Shown here in pieces: positions 39,120 through 48,631 of a stretch of DNA of 64,000 nucleotides (position 1 is its first letter; each line of letters opens with the position of its first letter). The position numbers were made by a program, and so were the translations under genes. The notes under the pieces are model-generated. The model was given only the letters and a program-made list of their open reading frames with translations, had not been told where the DNA came from and did no database searches. Where the stretch lies: positions 186,001 through 250,000 of the forward strand of contig NZ_QCXX01000003.1 in the NCBI RefSeq assembly GCF_003071065.1, written 5' to 3'. Source of the DNA: Sphingobacterium athyrii (GTDB lineage Bacteria > Bacteroidota > Bacteroidia > Sphingobacteriales > Sphingobacteriaceae).

Positions 39120-39400
39120 AATTGTCGAAAATTGATTAAAATCTTCGTGATTAGTAGTTGGACACATGAAACCCAATTATTGATTGTCCCTTATATTTAT
39201 TTTGCTGATATTTTAGTTTCTAGGTTTATTGCTATGTAATTCGCTGATAGACAATTGTTAAAAATTATGAAAAAGATCAAAAAAACACCGTGATAGGAAC
39301 GTAGATCCACCTGTTATGTTATCATTCCTGCTAATTCTGATTTTGCTGATACAATTACTTCTTTAGATTCAAGAATAAAAAAACATTAAATTATCTCCAA

Positions 39401-40417
39401 TCATTCAATCTTATTTTTCAAAAACCGCCCTGGAGAAACACCAAACTCTTTTTTGAAAGCGGCAGAAAAATGATTACTGCGCAGGTAGCCCACGCGCCGT
39501 GCTATTTCTGAGATGTTCCAGTGGTTAGCATAAGATTCGGTGAGTAAATGATAGGCCAATTGCATTCTTTTTTGAACGATAAAGTCATGTATAGTATGTC
39601 CGAAAAGCTCTTTGAATCCTGCCTGAAGTTTTGTCCGGTTCATCATGGATAAATAAGACAGTTCTTCGATTGTATAATTTTTTGCTAGATTGGATATGAG
39701 CATTTCTTTTATAAAATGTAAGTTTTCGATATTTAACTTGGACAGTTTATTGAGCTGATTTATGTTTGCTATAGCATGCACGCCATGGAGCTGATGCGCC
39801 AGCAGCTCCATGAGTTTTGCTTCTAAATATAGGCGTTTGATATGGCCAGTGTACGGACATTCGTAGAGCTCACTGATTGTTTTAGAGATCTGTGGCGTAA
39901 TGATATGAGCTTTACCTCCCAGTAGACTGGGTCTGTGCGCCGCAATGTCATCGACAAAATTCATGGTTAACGAAGAGGCATCGCCAATATGTTCCCTTAT
40001 CCAACTTTCTGAAAATTCTATTTCGACAGTTGTGGCATTTTTACAGGGTGGATCGATCAGTTTCCCGTCTAAATAGGGGACGTAAAATGTGTTAAACTCG
40101 CCCTTTGATGTAAGCACTGCAAACTTTTTATTTTTATGATAATAGTAGGCAGATCCTCCCGAAATTTCAAAATGCATTTGTATATAGGGAGCATCAGATC
40201 GTACCCAGATTACCCTTTCTTCTGCCGATGACCGCTTGTAGAAGTTGATATAAACCCCGTCCAGATGTATGCGCTTTCGCTCTTCATAGAGTTCTTTACC
40301 GTTTTTGAAATCCAGGGTTTCTATGATATTCTGTTCCTGTGGTATCAGGTAACCCTCAGGTTCCTTTAGTGAAGATATAAGCTGTTTTCTATCGCTATTC
40401 AAAAATTCAATATTCAT
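39401..40417 (-). CDS. AraC family regulator of the iron-uptake locus (PchR-like)
   Basis: The 338-residue protein has a long N-terminal sensing region and a C-terminal AraC domain with IEELSYLSMMNRTKLQAGFKELFG and ISEIARRVGYLRSNHFSAAFKKEFG. This organisation matches AraC regulators such as PchR and YbtA that sense a ferric siderophore. It is divergent from the TonB-dependent receptor, with a probable promoter and an iron-box-like palindrome between them. It most likely activates receptor transcription when a siderophore is available. Confidence 0.88.
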   Translation of the reverse strand: MNIEFLNSDRKQLISSLKEPEGYLIPQEQNIIETLDFKNGKELYEERKRIHLDGVYINFYKRSSAEERVIWVRSDAPYIQMHFEISGGSAYYYHKNKKFAVLTSKGEFNTFYVPYLDGKLIDPPCKNATTVEIEFSESWIREHIGDASSLTMNFVDDIAAHRPSLLGGKAHIITPQISKTISELYECPYTGHIKRLYLEAKLMELLAHQLHGVHAIANINQLNKLSKLNIENLHFIKEMLISNLAKNYTIEELSYLSMMNRTKLQAGFKELFGHTIHDFIVQKRMQLAYHLLTESYANHWNISEIARRVGYLRSNHFSAAFKKEFGVSPGRFLKNKIE

Positions 40418-40549
40418 TTGGTCACTTTTTTCTTGCTAATAGGCACGGTCGCAATTCATTCTTTCACCCGGTAGATAGATACGCCTCATTGATCCGGTAA
40501 TACTGCAAAATCTGTACTTATTACTGCAATTTTCGTAGACAAATATAGA

Positions 40550-40581
40550 TACTTTTGTTTCTAATTTAAACTAATTCTAAA
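40550..40581 (+). promoter_or_regulatory. Receptor promoter with Fur-box-like palindrome
   Basis: TACTTTTG (40550-40557) matches the Bacteroidota -7 consensus TAnnTTTG. Eight bases downstream, TTTAAACTAATTCTAAA (40565-40581) is an imperfect palindrome close to the ATTTAGAnTnATTCTAAAT iron box of this phylum. Its position over the transcription start fits Fur repression of the receptor operon. This is inferred; the -33 TTTG is not clear. Confidence 0.5.
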
Positions 40582-40592
40582 TAATAGTTTCA

Positions 40593-43022
40593 ATGAAAAA
40601 CAATTACCACAAGTACACTATTGTATTTTTTTTGCTTTTTGCCGTTTTGCAGCTGGTTACGGGCCAGACGAAAGTTGAATATTTAAAGGGAACAGTCCAT
40701 TCTGAAAATGGAACCCCCATTGCAGCGGCGACAGTAGAAGTGGTGAAAATGAACATTCGGGTGATGACGGATGAAAAAGGAAACTTTTCAATTCAGTTGC
40801 CTGTAAAAATGGAATACAGTATCCGCGTGAGTTACTTAGGGGAACAGTCACAGATCAAAACGGTGTATGTATTAAAAGATAATGCGAATCGAGTTGATTT
40901 TGTGCTCACAAAGGATTCGCGACTGTTGTCTGAAGTGAAGATAGTCGGTCAAAATGATAATCAAAAGGCACGGAATGAGATCGTGAAAGCTGAAATTGTG
41001 GATACGAAAGCTGCTCAAGCTCAAGCAGTGACCCTGGTCGAGCTGATGAACAGATCGGCCGGGGTACGTGTACGCCAATCTGGTGGATTGGGAAGTAGTA
41101 CGAATGTGATGCTCAATGGTTTTCAAGGCAAATCAATTAAAATGTTGAAAGATGGTGTTCCTACTGATTATCTGGGAGCGGGCTATAATATTTCGGCAAC
41201 ACCGGTCAATGTATTGGAAAGAGTGGAGGTCTATAAAGGTGTACTGCCGACAGAAATTGGTGCAGATGCATTAGGTGGTGCCATCAATATGGTATCCAAA
41301 ACAGAATCCAACCGCTATGTCGCGGTCTCTTACGAAATAGCATCCTTTAATACGCACCGTGCTTCCTTAAATTTGAAACATAAGAAAGAAGGAAGCAACT
41401 TATTCTGGGGATTGGATGCATTCTATAACTATTCAGACAATAATTATAAGGTTACAGCTAATATTCCAGATCCTGAAAAATCAACGGTAATCCCAGGCGT
41501 AGTCAAACTTTTTCATAATCAATATAGACATGCTTATGTTGAATTGTATGCCGGACTGACTGGTCTGTCATGGGTCGATGAACTGCGGGTAGGGCTCACA
41601 GCATTCACGATCCATCGGGATAACCAGTTTGCAGGACTGATGGAAAAACCTTTTGGTGCTTCTGTCGCTATGGAATATACACCAGTAATTCCTACCATAC
41701 GCTATAAAAAGCAATTTTTAGACCATAAACTTTCTCTAGATCAGTTTTTGGCATATAGCAAGATCAAAGGAAGTCAAACGGATACATTAAGCGGTTTTTA
41801 CGATTGGTATGGCACCTATCACGCACCTGTTGACGTGAACAGACGTGGCGAATCTGGAAATCCGACGCTATTGACATTTACCACTTCAAATTTTACTTCA
41901 AGAACGGGATTGTCTTATCTGCTTTCAGATAAACAGTCTATTGCACTTAATTTCGTTATTAACGATTATAGCCGTACGGGTAAAGATCCTTATGGACCGA
42001 CTTCTATCGGGGAGCATCCGGTCGATCTGCAAAGCTTGCCAGCTGATTATATGAAGGTAGTGACCAGTCTAGGTTGGAAAGGGCAATTTGCATCAGGTAA
42101 AATTGAAAATCTTTTCCAACTTAAATATTACAGCGCAAAAACAAGCGGACAGGAAGTAAATGTCAATACCGGTTATTTAAATCAACAGACTTCAAAAGCC
42201 AATACGTCAAAATTCGGTATTTCAGAAGCGTTGAAATACATGTTGTCAAAGCGTACCTATATCCGATTGTCCGGTGAGTTGGCCACCCGCTTACCTGAGC
42301 AATCAGAAATCTTGGGCAATGGGTCCTATGTGCTGTCAAACTTTAATATTAAACCTGAAAAGAGCAGCAATGCCAATTTGGGATTACGTACCACTCCTTA
42401 TGACAAATTAGATATTGAGATCAACAGTTTCTACCGTATTACCAAAGATCTGATCCTTTCAACTCCTGTCAATTTGATTTACGCACAGAGTGTGAATGTC
42501 GAATCGGTTAAAGGGATCGGTTTTGAAGCTGATATTAGGTATAGACCTTGGCCATGGCTGGTCTTGAACGGCAATAGCACGTATCAGGATTTTCGTCTTT
42601 ACCATATCAAAGATCCGCTAATGTCTTATTTGGAAGGCGCACGACTGCGCAATACGCCTTATTTCTTCTCTAACATCGGAGCTTCTCTACAATTTGATGA
42701 CGTGCTTTCTAAGACTGATAAGATACGGGCGTATTACAACATGAGCTACGTACACCAATACTTTTTAAACTATATCCCCAAGAATACTGAACCTGATGGC
42801 TTCTTGGGGCTCTGGGGCAAAGCAAAGGTAGATGCGCCCAATATAATTCCCTCACAGACGGTTCATTCGATCGGATTGTTGTGGCAGCCGAAGTCTACAC
42901 TTCCCGTTACCGTCAATATCGAATGTAAAAACCTATTTGATGCGGCGGTATACGACAATTTTAAAATACAGAATGCCGGTCGAAGTTTTCACTTGAAATT
43001 AAATTACACAGTCAAATATTAA
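40593..43022 (+). CDS. TonB-dependent siderophore receptor
   Basis: This 809-residue protein has a signal peptide (cut near LVTGQ) and a carboxypeptidase-like N-terminal domain (residues about 28-110). A plug domain follows (about 130-240, with GLGSSTNVMLNGFQGKS and GVLPTEIGADALGGAINMV), then a 22-strand-type barrel ending in an aromatic residue (NYTVKY). It lacks a SusD partner, so it is a small-ligand receptor rather than a glycan importer. It opens a same-strand run with DUF4374, PepSY, cupin and an ABC importer, which together form an iron-siderophore uptake set. Confidence 0.93.
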   Translation: MKNNYHKYTIVFFLLFAVLQLVTGQTKVEYLKGTVHSENGTPIAAATVEVVKMNIRVMTDEKGNFSIQLPVKMEYSIRVSYLGEQSQIKTVYVLKDNANRVDFVLTKDSRLLSEVKIVGQNDNQKARNEIVKAEIVDTKAAQAQAVTLVELMNRSAGVRVRQSGGLGSSTNVMLNGFQGKSIKMLKDGVPTDYLGAGYNISATPVNVLERVEVYKGVLPTEIGADALGGAINMVSKTESNRYVAVSYEIASFNTHRASLNLKHKKEGSNLFWGLDAFYNYSDNNYKVTANIPDPEKSTVIPGVVKLFHNQYRHAYVELYAGLTGLSWVDELRVGLTAFTIHRDNQFAGLMEKPFGASVAMEYTPVIPTIRYKKQFLDHKLSLDQFLAYSKIKGSQTDTLSGFYDWYGTYHAPVDVNRRGESGNPTLLTFTTSNFTSRTGLSYLLSDKQSIALNFVINDYSRTGKDPYGPTSIGEHPVDLQSLPADYMKVVTSLGWKGQFASGKIENLFQLKYYSAKTSGQEVNVNTGYLNQQTSKANTSKFGISEALKYMLSKRTYIRLSGELATRLPEQSEILGNGSYVLSNFNIKPEKSSNANLGLRTTPYDKLDIEINSFYRITKDLILSTPVNLIYAQSVNVESVKGIGFEADIRYRPWPWLVLNGNSTYQDFRLYHIKDPLMSYLEGARLRNTPYFFSNIGASLQFDDVLSKTDKIRAYYNMSYVHQYFLNYIPKNTEPDGFLGLWGKAKVDAPNIIPSQTVHSIGLLWQPKSTLPVTVNIECKNLFDAAVYDNFKIQNAGRSFHLKLNYTVKY

Positions 43023-43036
43023 TAAATAACATCAAA

Positions 43037-44296
43037 ATGAAAAAGCAAATTTTAAATGTCATGACCATATTGTTAATGACATCTACTGCATTTGTTTCAT
43101 GCAGTAAGGATGATAAACAAAATGATCATGGAGAGACTCCAGCAAACGGTAAATACATTTTGCTAACTGCAGAGTGGGGTGTGGCAGATGGTGCAGGATA
43201 CTATGCTGCATATGATAAATTGCCAACGGGATCTGTGGACAATATCGGCGGACTTTCTCTTCAAGCTCGGAACTACGGTGGTTTTAGGACTTACAAGAAC
43301 TGGATTTTTAACCGCCAGACGCTATCGGGTGAAACTGGCGTGGTGCAATATAGTTTGTCTGCCAATGGAAAATTTGCTCAAAGCGGTTTTATCAAATGTG
43401 GTACTTCTGCTCAGCATCTTGTCGTCAATGAGAAAACAGGCTTCTATTATGATGCTGACCGGGGGAAAACCAAAATTCAGAAATTCAATCCAACCACGAT
43501 GGAACGGACCGGTGAAATTGACCTCTCTTCTGTTATTGAAAAAGGGGCGGGGATAAGTACCAATGTGACAACTGGAGAACAGACGATCATTTCAAAAGAA
43601 GGAAAGCTTTATGTGAATATCACTTATGCGAGCGAAAAAGTTAATGGCAGTGCTGATAATTTGCGAAATTACCGCTTAGCAGTGATTGATATTTTAACGG
43701 AAAAAATTGAAAAAGTCATTGTTCATCCTAAAGCTAAAAACCATGGACGTGCAAACTCCGAATTTCCGGCTTGGATACATGGCTCGGACGGTGCTCTGTA
43801 CCTCTTGACCACAGGTTGGGATACCAATGAAGATCGGGTGATGACTCCTCAAAATTCTTTTATTTTTAGAATTAAAGCTGGAGAGACAGATTTTGATAAA
43901 AATTGGGAACTGTCTGCTACGGATCTAGGTCTACCTGTTGGTGCTCTTTTATGGAGTTTCCGTGAACTGAACGGAAAATTATATGTCGATGCCTCACAGG
44001 ACAAAATTATCTTGCCTGCTTTAACGAATCTGAACACCAATATCTACAAGTTTTTTGAAGTTGATATAAAAACTAAAAATGTCAACCCTATTACAAACGT
44101 GCCTCTGACTGTATTTGGTCTATCTACGGGTAATGTGGAAGTAGTCGACAACCAAGTTTTCTTACGCGTTGTGGATAGAGCAAAAGGTTTAAATGGTTAC
44201 TATAAAGTCAATCTTGCAACACATGTTGGCGAGCCAGCTTTCAACATTACCAGAGGTGGAGAAGCAAGTGGGTTTATCAAGTTGACAGGTGAGTAA
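43037..44296 (+). CDS. DUF4374 lipoprotein
   Basis: The 419-residue protein has a lipobox (FVSC near residue 22). The rest is a beta-propeller-like domain of the DUF4374 family, with repeats such as EKGAGISTNVTTGEQTI and a tail that binds near GGEASGFIKLTGE. DUF4374 proteins are typical companions of TonB receptors in Bacteroidota and are probably surface-exposed. Function is not established; capture of a ferric complex has been proposed for the context. It follows the receptor by 14 bases. Confidence 0.85.
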   Translation: MKKQILNVMTILLMTSTAFVSCSKDDKQNDHGETPANGKYILLTAEWGVADGAGYYAAYDKLPTGSVDNIGGLSLQARNYGGFRTYKNWIFNRQTLSGETGVVQYSLSANGKFAQSGFIKCGTSAQHLVVNEKTGFYYDADRGKTKIQKFNPTTMERTGEIDLSSVIEKGAGISTNVTTGEQTIISKEGKLYVNITYASEKVNGSADNLRNYRLAVIDILTEKIEKVIVHPKAKNHGRANSEFPAWIHGSDGALYLLTTGWDTNEDRVMTPQNSFIFRIKAGETDFDKNWELSATDLGLPVGALLWSFRELNGKLYVDASQDKIILPALTNLNTNIYKFFEVDIKTKNVNPITNVPLTVFGLSTGNVEVVDNQVFLRVVDRAKGLNGYYKVNLATHVGEPAFNITRGGEASGFIKLTGE

Positions 44297-44330
44297 CTTA
44301 TTTTTCTATAGTTAAGAAGTGAATAATCTA

Positions 44331-45518
44331 ATGAAAGATAAGGGCAAAACTCAGCCGGCTTGGAGGCGCATAAGTAATTGGTTGCATTTATGTTTAGGCC
44401 TCAGCTCGGGTATTATTGTTTTTGTGGTCTGCTTGACGGGAACGCTATTTGTATTTCATGAAGAAATCAATGATTATAATAATAGGGAGGTTCGTTTTGT
44501 TCAAGTACCGGTATCGGGATCAAAAATCGCGATCGATACGATCTTACAAAATCTTAAGAGAACATATCCTGATATCGTGGCCTCACAGTATACAGAGTAT
44601 AGCGATAAGAATAAGGCTGTGGTTTTTAGAGCTATGAATATAGGCGTTCCTGCTTATAAAAGCCTTTGTTCTGTATATGCTGATCCTTATACGGGTGCGA
44701 TTCTAAAAGTTGATCATACTTATGCTTTCTTTAGATTATTGATAGGTATACATATCAATTTGCTTCTCGGTAATGTCGGGTCGCATATCGTCCAGATAGC
44801 TACCGTTATCTTTTTGTTTGAATTAATATCCGGATTGATCTGGTGGTGGCCTAAACGGTGGAATAAGTCGACGCTGACTAAAAGTTTTAAGATCAAACGG
44901 AATGCGAACTGGAAACGAATAAACTTGGATCTGCATAATGTATTAGGCTTTTATGTCATTCCTTTTGCTTTGGTTTTGACGGTTACAGCGTTAGTGATCA
45001 GTTATGCTCCTGTAAAAGAAGCGGTATTTAAGATCGCTGGCGGATCGGGAAAAGAGAAGCCTATTTATAGGCTTAAGCACCCTGTTGATAGTACTAAAAA
45101 TCAATTGCCTATGGAAGATCTTATTGCTCCATGGCGACCGGAATTACAGCATTTAGAGCAGCTGACTTCGACCTTACCTTCGTCACGTACAGGAGCTATC
45201 TTAGTCCGTCTAGAGAAAACGGCGACTTTACTCACTTTTGAAGGCTACCAGCAATTTGTGAACTCGTATTCAGGAGAAAAAATACCGATTTCTGATGCAG
45301 TGAGCAAGGATGATCACCTGCTCAATACCACCATTTCTTTGCATATAGGCGCTTGGTGGGGTATCATAGGAAAAATACTCACCTTCATCGTTTGCCTGAT
45401 TTGTACGAGTTTACCCATTACTGGATTTATCATCTGGTACAATAAAAAGTTCAAGAAAAAGAAGTTTAAAAGACTAGAATACACAGCGGAAGCCCTTGAG
45501 GCAAAAAATAAAAATTAA
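44331..45518 (+). CDS. PepSY-associated transmembrane protein (PiuB-like)
   Basis: From ATG 44331 the protein has 395 residues; a GTG 12 bases earlier would add four. A first membrane helix (GIIVFVVCLTGTLFVFHEE) is followed by a PepSY-like periplasmic region. Three further helices follow, including ATVIFLFELISGLIWWWPKRW and the last IIGKILTFIVCLICTSLPIT. Histidines in the helices may bind haem. Such proteins occur next to ferric siderophore receptors and are thought to act in ferric reductase steps. It starts 34 bases after the DUF4374 gene. Confidence 0.87.
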   Translation: MKDKGKTQPAWRRISNWLHLCLGLSSGIIVFVVCLTGTLFVFHEEINDYNNREVRFVQVPVSGSKIAIDTILQNLKRTYPDIVASQYTEYSDKNKAVVFRAMNIGVPAYKSLCSVYADPYTGAILKVDHTYAFFRLLIGIHINLLLGNVGSHIVQIATVIFLFELISGLIWWWPKRWNKSTLTKSFKIKRNANWKRINLDLHNVLGFYVIPFALVLTVTALVISYAPVKEAVFKIAGGSGKEKPIYRLKHPVDSTKNQLPMEDLIAPWRPELQHLEQLTSTLPSSRTGAILVRLEKTATLLTFEGYQQFVNSYSGEKIPISDAVSKDDHLLNTTISLHIGAWWGIIGKILTFIVCLICTSLPITGFIIWYNKKFKKKKFKRLEYTAEALEAKNKN

Positions 45519-45524
45519 TCATTT

Positions 45525-45833
45525 ATGGAAATCAGAAAGGTCAATCTACTGTCTGAGGTAGATCAGTTAAAGGAGTTTTGGAAGTTGAAAAAAGTGGCCG
45601 ATGTCAATGACCATGTGGTCAATATCATCAAAATAAAAGGCGAGTTTGAAATGCATACTCACGAGCTAGGCGATAAACTGTTTTATGTATTGAAGGGTAC
45701 TTTATTTATTAAATTTATCGATGGTTATGTGTCTGAAGTAAACACTGGTGAATTTGTTGTCATCCCCAAAGGATCGCAACATAAACCCTATGCGTCGGAA
45801 GAAACAACTATTTTATTTTTTGAATCGAAGTAG
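45525..45833 (+). CDS. Small cupin domain protein
   Basis: The 102-residue protein is a single cupin. The metal-binding residues lie in FEMHTHELGDKLFYVLKGTL and a later HKPY (SQHKPYA), giving two histidines and a glutamate of the first motif and a His in the second. The role is unknown; in this place it could handle a metal or siderophore-derived molecule. The gene starts 6 bases after the PepSY gene and is probably co-transcribed. Confidence 0.8.
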   Translation: MEIRKVNLLSEVDQLKEFWKLKKVADVNDHVVNIIKIKGEFEMHTHELGDKLFYVLKGTLFIKFIDGYVSEVNTGEFVVIPKGSQHKPYASEETTILFFESK

Positions 45834-45860
45834 AATCTAGCACCACTATAAGTAAAAAAT

Positions 45861-45898
45861 GAAATGCCTCCTATTGCGACAACGATAGCAGGCGTTTC
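45861..45898 (+). terminator. Hairpin between cupin and ABC importer genes
   Basis: Arms GAAATGCCTCCTAT and ATAGCAGGCGTTTC pair over 14 positions with one mismatch and one G-T pair, around a 10-base loop. There is no strong T-run, so it may be a partial terminator or an RNA-stability element that separates the receptor half of the locus from the importer half. Confidence 0.5.
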
Positions 45899-45915
45899 TA
45901 ATCATGTAGATAATA

Positions 45916-46908
45916 ATGATCCAAATTTCAAAAAAATGTCCTTTTTACCCCTATAAGCGCGTACTCGCCTTATCATTATTGGTATTTTGTCTACTTGTGG
46001 CCTCGTCTATCTCTTTAACGATCGGTGTAGAGTCTATAGCGTTAGAAAAAATATTTTACAGTGATTCCAAAGAAAACGAGCTATTTTTCATCAGTCGGAT
46101 TCCAAGAACAGTAACCTTGGTATTAACAGGAGCCGGACTTTCCATTTCCGGAGTCATATTGCAGCGTCTTACGCAGAATAAATTTATCTCGCCAACAACC
46201 TCAGGTACATTGGACGCTGCCAAACTGGGCATTCTATGTGGACTTTTATTTCTTCCAGAAGCAGCCTTACCGACCAAACTGATTTGCGCTGTTCTTTTTT
46301 GTTTTGTATTATCGGGAATTTTTACGTTTTCAATCAGTCACATTGTCAAAAGAAATACGATCCTTATTCCTGTTTTTGGAGTCATGTTTGGCTATACATT
46401 AAATGCTTTGACAAATCTTATCGGTGTACAGTTTAATATTATACAAAACATGGAAGGATGGATGGTGGGCAATTTTTCCAAGAGTCTAAAGGGGCAATAT
46501 GAAATTATTTATATCCTTATTCCACTCTTTACATGTTGTTATCTCTATGCCTATAAGTTTACCATTGTGGGCTTGGGACGTGATTTTACCAAGAATGTGG
46601 GAGTGAATTATCGGCTTATCGTAAATATAGGTCTCATGCTGACCGCAGTCATGGTAAGCACCACGATATTGGCGGTAGGATCTATTCCTTTTATTGATTT
46701 GGTGATCCCTAATGTCGTTTCCATGATACATGGAGACAATATTCGTCGCAATCTTCCCTTTACGGCTTGTTATGGCGCGATCACGCTGGTGGTCTGCGAT
46801 CTGATTGGCAGGTTGATCATATTTCCGTATGAGATACCTAGTAGTATGATTGTGGGTTCATTGGGCGCCTTTGTTTTTTTGATCATGTTAATTAAAAAAG
46901 GCCGATGA
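45916..46908 (+). CDS. Iron-siderophore ABC transporter permease (FecCD family), first subunit
   Basis: This 330-residue protein has about nine membrane helices and the FecCD signature (RIPRTVTLVLTGAGLSISGVILQ, GSIPFIDLVIPNVV). It resembles the FatD/CeuB/YclN branch, which imports catecholate or petrobactin-type complexes; this subgroup assignment rests on resemblance. It pairs with the next permease, overlapping it by 4 bases (ATGA), which indicates translational coupling. Confidence 0.92.
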   Translation: MIQISKKCPFYPYKRVLALSLLVFCLLVASSISLTIGVESIALEKIFYSDSKENELFFISRIPRTVTLVLTGAGLSISGVILQRLTQNKFISPTTSGTLDAAKLGILCGLLFLPEAALPTKLICAVLFCFVLSGIFTFSISHIVKRNTILIPVFGVMFGYTLNALTNLIGVQFNIIQNMEGWMVGNFSKSLKGQYEIIYILIPLFTCCYLYAYKFTIVGLGRDFTKNVGVNYRLIVNIGLMLTAVMVSTTILAVGSIPFIDLVIPNVVSMIHGDNIRRNLPFTACYGAITLVVCDLIGRLIIFPYEIPSSMIVGSLGAFVFLIMLIKKGR

Positions 46909-47846
46909 AAAATCCGTTAGTTTTCCTGTTTCCAACAGTTGTCTTGCTGCTGCTGCTGTTTGTTTTCTTTGATGTACCGTTGACTAATATGTTTATTTTG
47001 ACAAGCAGGCTGCAGCGGGTGTTGGCATTGGTGCTCATAAGTGCTGCGATCGCCTACGCTACACTGGTATTTCAAACAATAGCGAACAATAAAATACTCA
47101 CGCCATCTTTAATGGGCTATGAGCATCTCTTTGTTTTATTGCAGCTCGCACTTTTAATCTTATTTGGTGGTAATAGCCAATTTTTCCAATCAAAAGTACT
47201 GAGTTTCTTATTATCAACAGCAGTAATGATTCTGTACTCTTTTGTGCTCTACTTCGGATTGTTCAGAAGCAGAAAAAAGCAGATTTACTATATCTTGTTA
47301 ATCGGTCTGGTACTTGGCGTTTTTTTTAATACCAGTACGCAATTTTTACAAATGACGATCGACCCCAATAATTTTGCTTACGTACAAAACGCGATGTTCT
47401 CGTCTATAGGACGGATCTCTTTGGAAACCCTTATGCTCGCTTCGTTTCTGATGGTATTGGTCTTTATCTACCTAGCCCGCTATCGGAATGTTTTAGATAT
47501 TTTGAGTTTAGGGAGGTCATATGCGTTAGGTCTAGGTGTCGAATATGATAAAGTAGTACAAAAACAATTGCTCGGAATATCGATTCTTGTTTCTATTTCC
47601 ACAGCACTGATAGGCCCGATAACATTTGTTGGAATATTTGTCTCGGGTATCACTTATCAGATATCCAAGACGGAAAAACATCGGATCAATCTTATCATAG
47701 CTTTTGCTGTCTGCATGATCTTGATGATCAGTGCCCAGTTTTTAATTGAGCATGCCTTAAATTATAAACATAACCTGAGTGTTCTTATCAATTTGCTCGG
47801 TGGTTTGTACTTTTTAATACTAATCCTAAAACTGCTTCGAAAATAA
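46905..47846 (+). CDS. Iron-siderophore ABC transporter permease (FecCD family), second subunit
   Basis: The 313-residue permease has about nine helices and FecCD motifs (TSRLQRVLALVLISAAIAYATLVFQ near the start; LIGPITFVGIFVSGITYQI). It resembles the FatC/CeuC/YclO partner type. The overlap with the upstream permease and 1-base spacing to the ATPase gene show one transcription unit. Together the two form the membrane channel of the importer. Confidence 0.92.
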   Translation: MKNPLVFLFPTVVLLLLLFVFFDVPLTNMFILTSRLQRVLALVLISAAIAYATLVFQTIANNKILTPSLMGYEHLFVLLQLALLILFGGNSQFFQSKVLSFLLSTAVMILYSFVLYFGLFRSRKKQIYYILLIGLVLGVFFNTSTQFLQMTIDPNNFAYVQNAMFSSIGRISLETLMLASFLMVLVFIYLARYRNVLDILSLGRSYALGLGVEYDKVVQKQLLGISILVSISTALIGPITFVGIFVSGITYQISKTEKHRINLIIAFAVCMILMISAQFLIEHALNYKHNLSVLINLLGGLYFLILILKLLRK

Positions 47847-47847
47847 G

Positions 47848-48609
47848 ATGATTGAAATAAATGCACTAAACAAAACATATGGTCAGCGCACGATTCTTAA
47901 AGATATTAATCTGAAGATACCCAAGGGCAAATTGATTTCATTGATAGGTCCGAATGGAGCCGGAAAGTCAACCCTGCTCGCTATTATAGCTCGTTTGGAA
48001 AAAGCTAATCGAGGGACTGTCACGATTGACGGTAAGGAAATCATGCGGTATACATTAACAGATTTCTCCACTAAATTGGGGTTCCTAAAGCAGCACAATA
48101 ATTTTGAACTGAAACTCCGTGTAACAGAGCTGATCGCTTTCGGTCGGTTTCCGCATAGTCATGGCCGACTTCAGGATACAGATTTCGAAATCATTGACCA
48201 AACGATTGAACAGATGAATCTTTCATCTATCAGAAATGCTTTTATTGATGAAATAAGTGGGGGAGAACGACAACGTGTTTTCTTGGCGATGGTCATGGTA
48301 CAGGACACAGATTATATCCTGTTGGATGAACCACTTAATAATTTGGATATGAGGCATGCTGTTGAAATCATGCAAGTAGCCAGGCGCTTGGTAAATGAAT
48401 ATAATAAGACGGTGATTATGGTGGTGCACGATATTAATTTTGCAGCCAATTATGCAGATGTTATTATCGGGATGAAGGGTGGAGAGATCTCTTTTATGGA
48501 TACAGCTCATATCATGATGCGGGAAGATATATTACAGACTCTATTTGACATTGAATTTAAAGTGATGAGAGACGACACTCATATCATCTGCAATTACTAT
48601 AACCTATAA
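47848..48609 (+). CDS. Iron-siderophore ABC transporter ATP-binding protein
   Basis: This 253-residue ATPase has Walker A GPNGAGKST (34-42), signature ISGGERQRV, Walker B YILLDEPLNNLD and the switch His in VVHD. All catalytic motifs are intact. Its closest recognisable type is the FatE/CeuD/YclP ATPase of ferric siderophore importers. It lies between the second permease and the binding lipoprotein, so the ABC importer is complete. Confidence 0.95.
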   Translation: MIEINALNKTYGQRTILKDINLKIPKGKLISLIGPNGAGKSTLLAIIARLEKANRGTVTIDGKEIMRYTLTDFSTKLGFLKQHNNFELKLRVTELIAFGRFPHSHGRLQDTDFEIIDQTIEQMNLSSIRNAFIDEISGGERQRVFLAMVMVQDTDYILLDEPLNNLDMRHAVEIMQVARRLVNEYNKTVIMVVHDINFAANYADVIIGMKGGEISFMDTAHIMMREDILQTLFDIEFKVMRDDTHIICNYYNL

Positions 48610-48631
48610 GCAACAATAAATATTGAAGACC

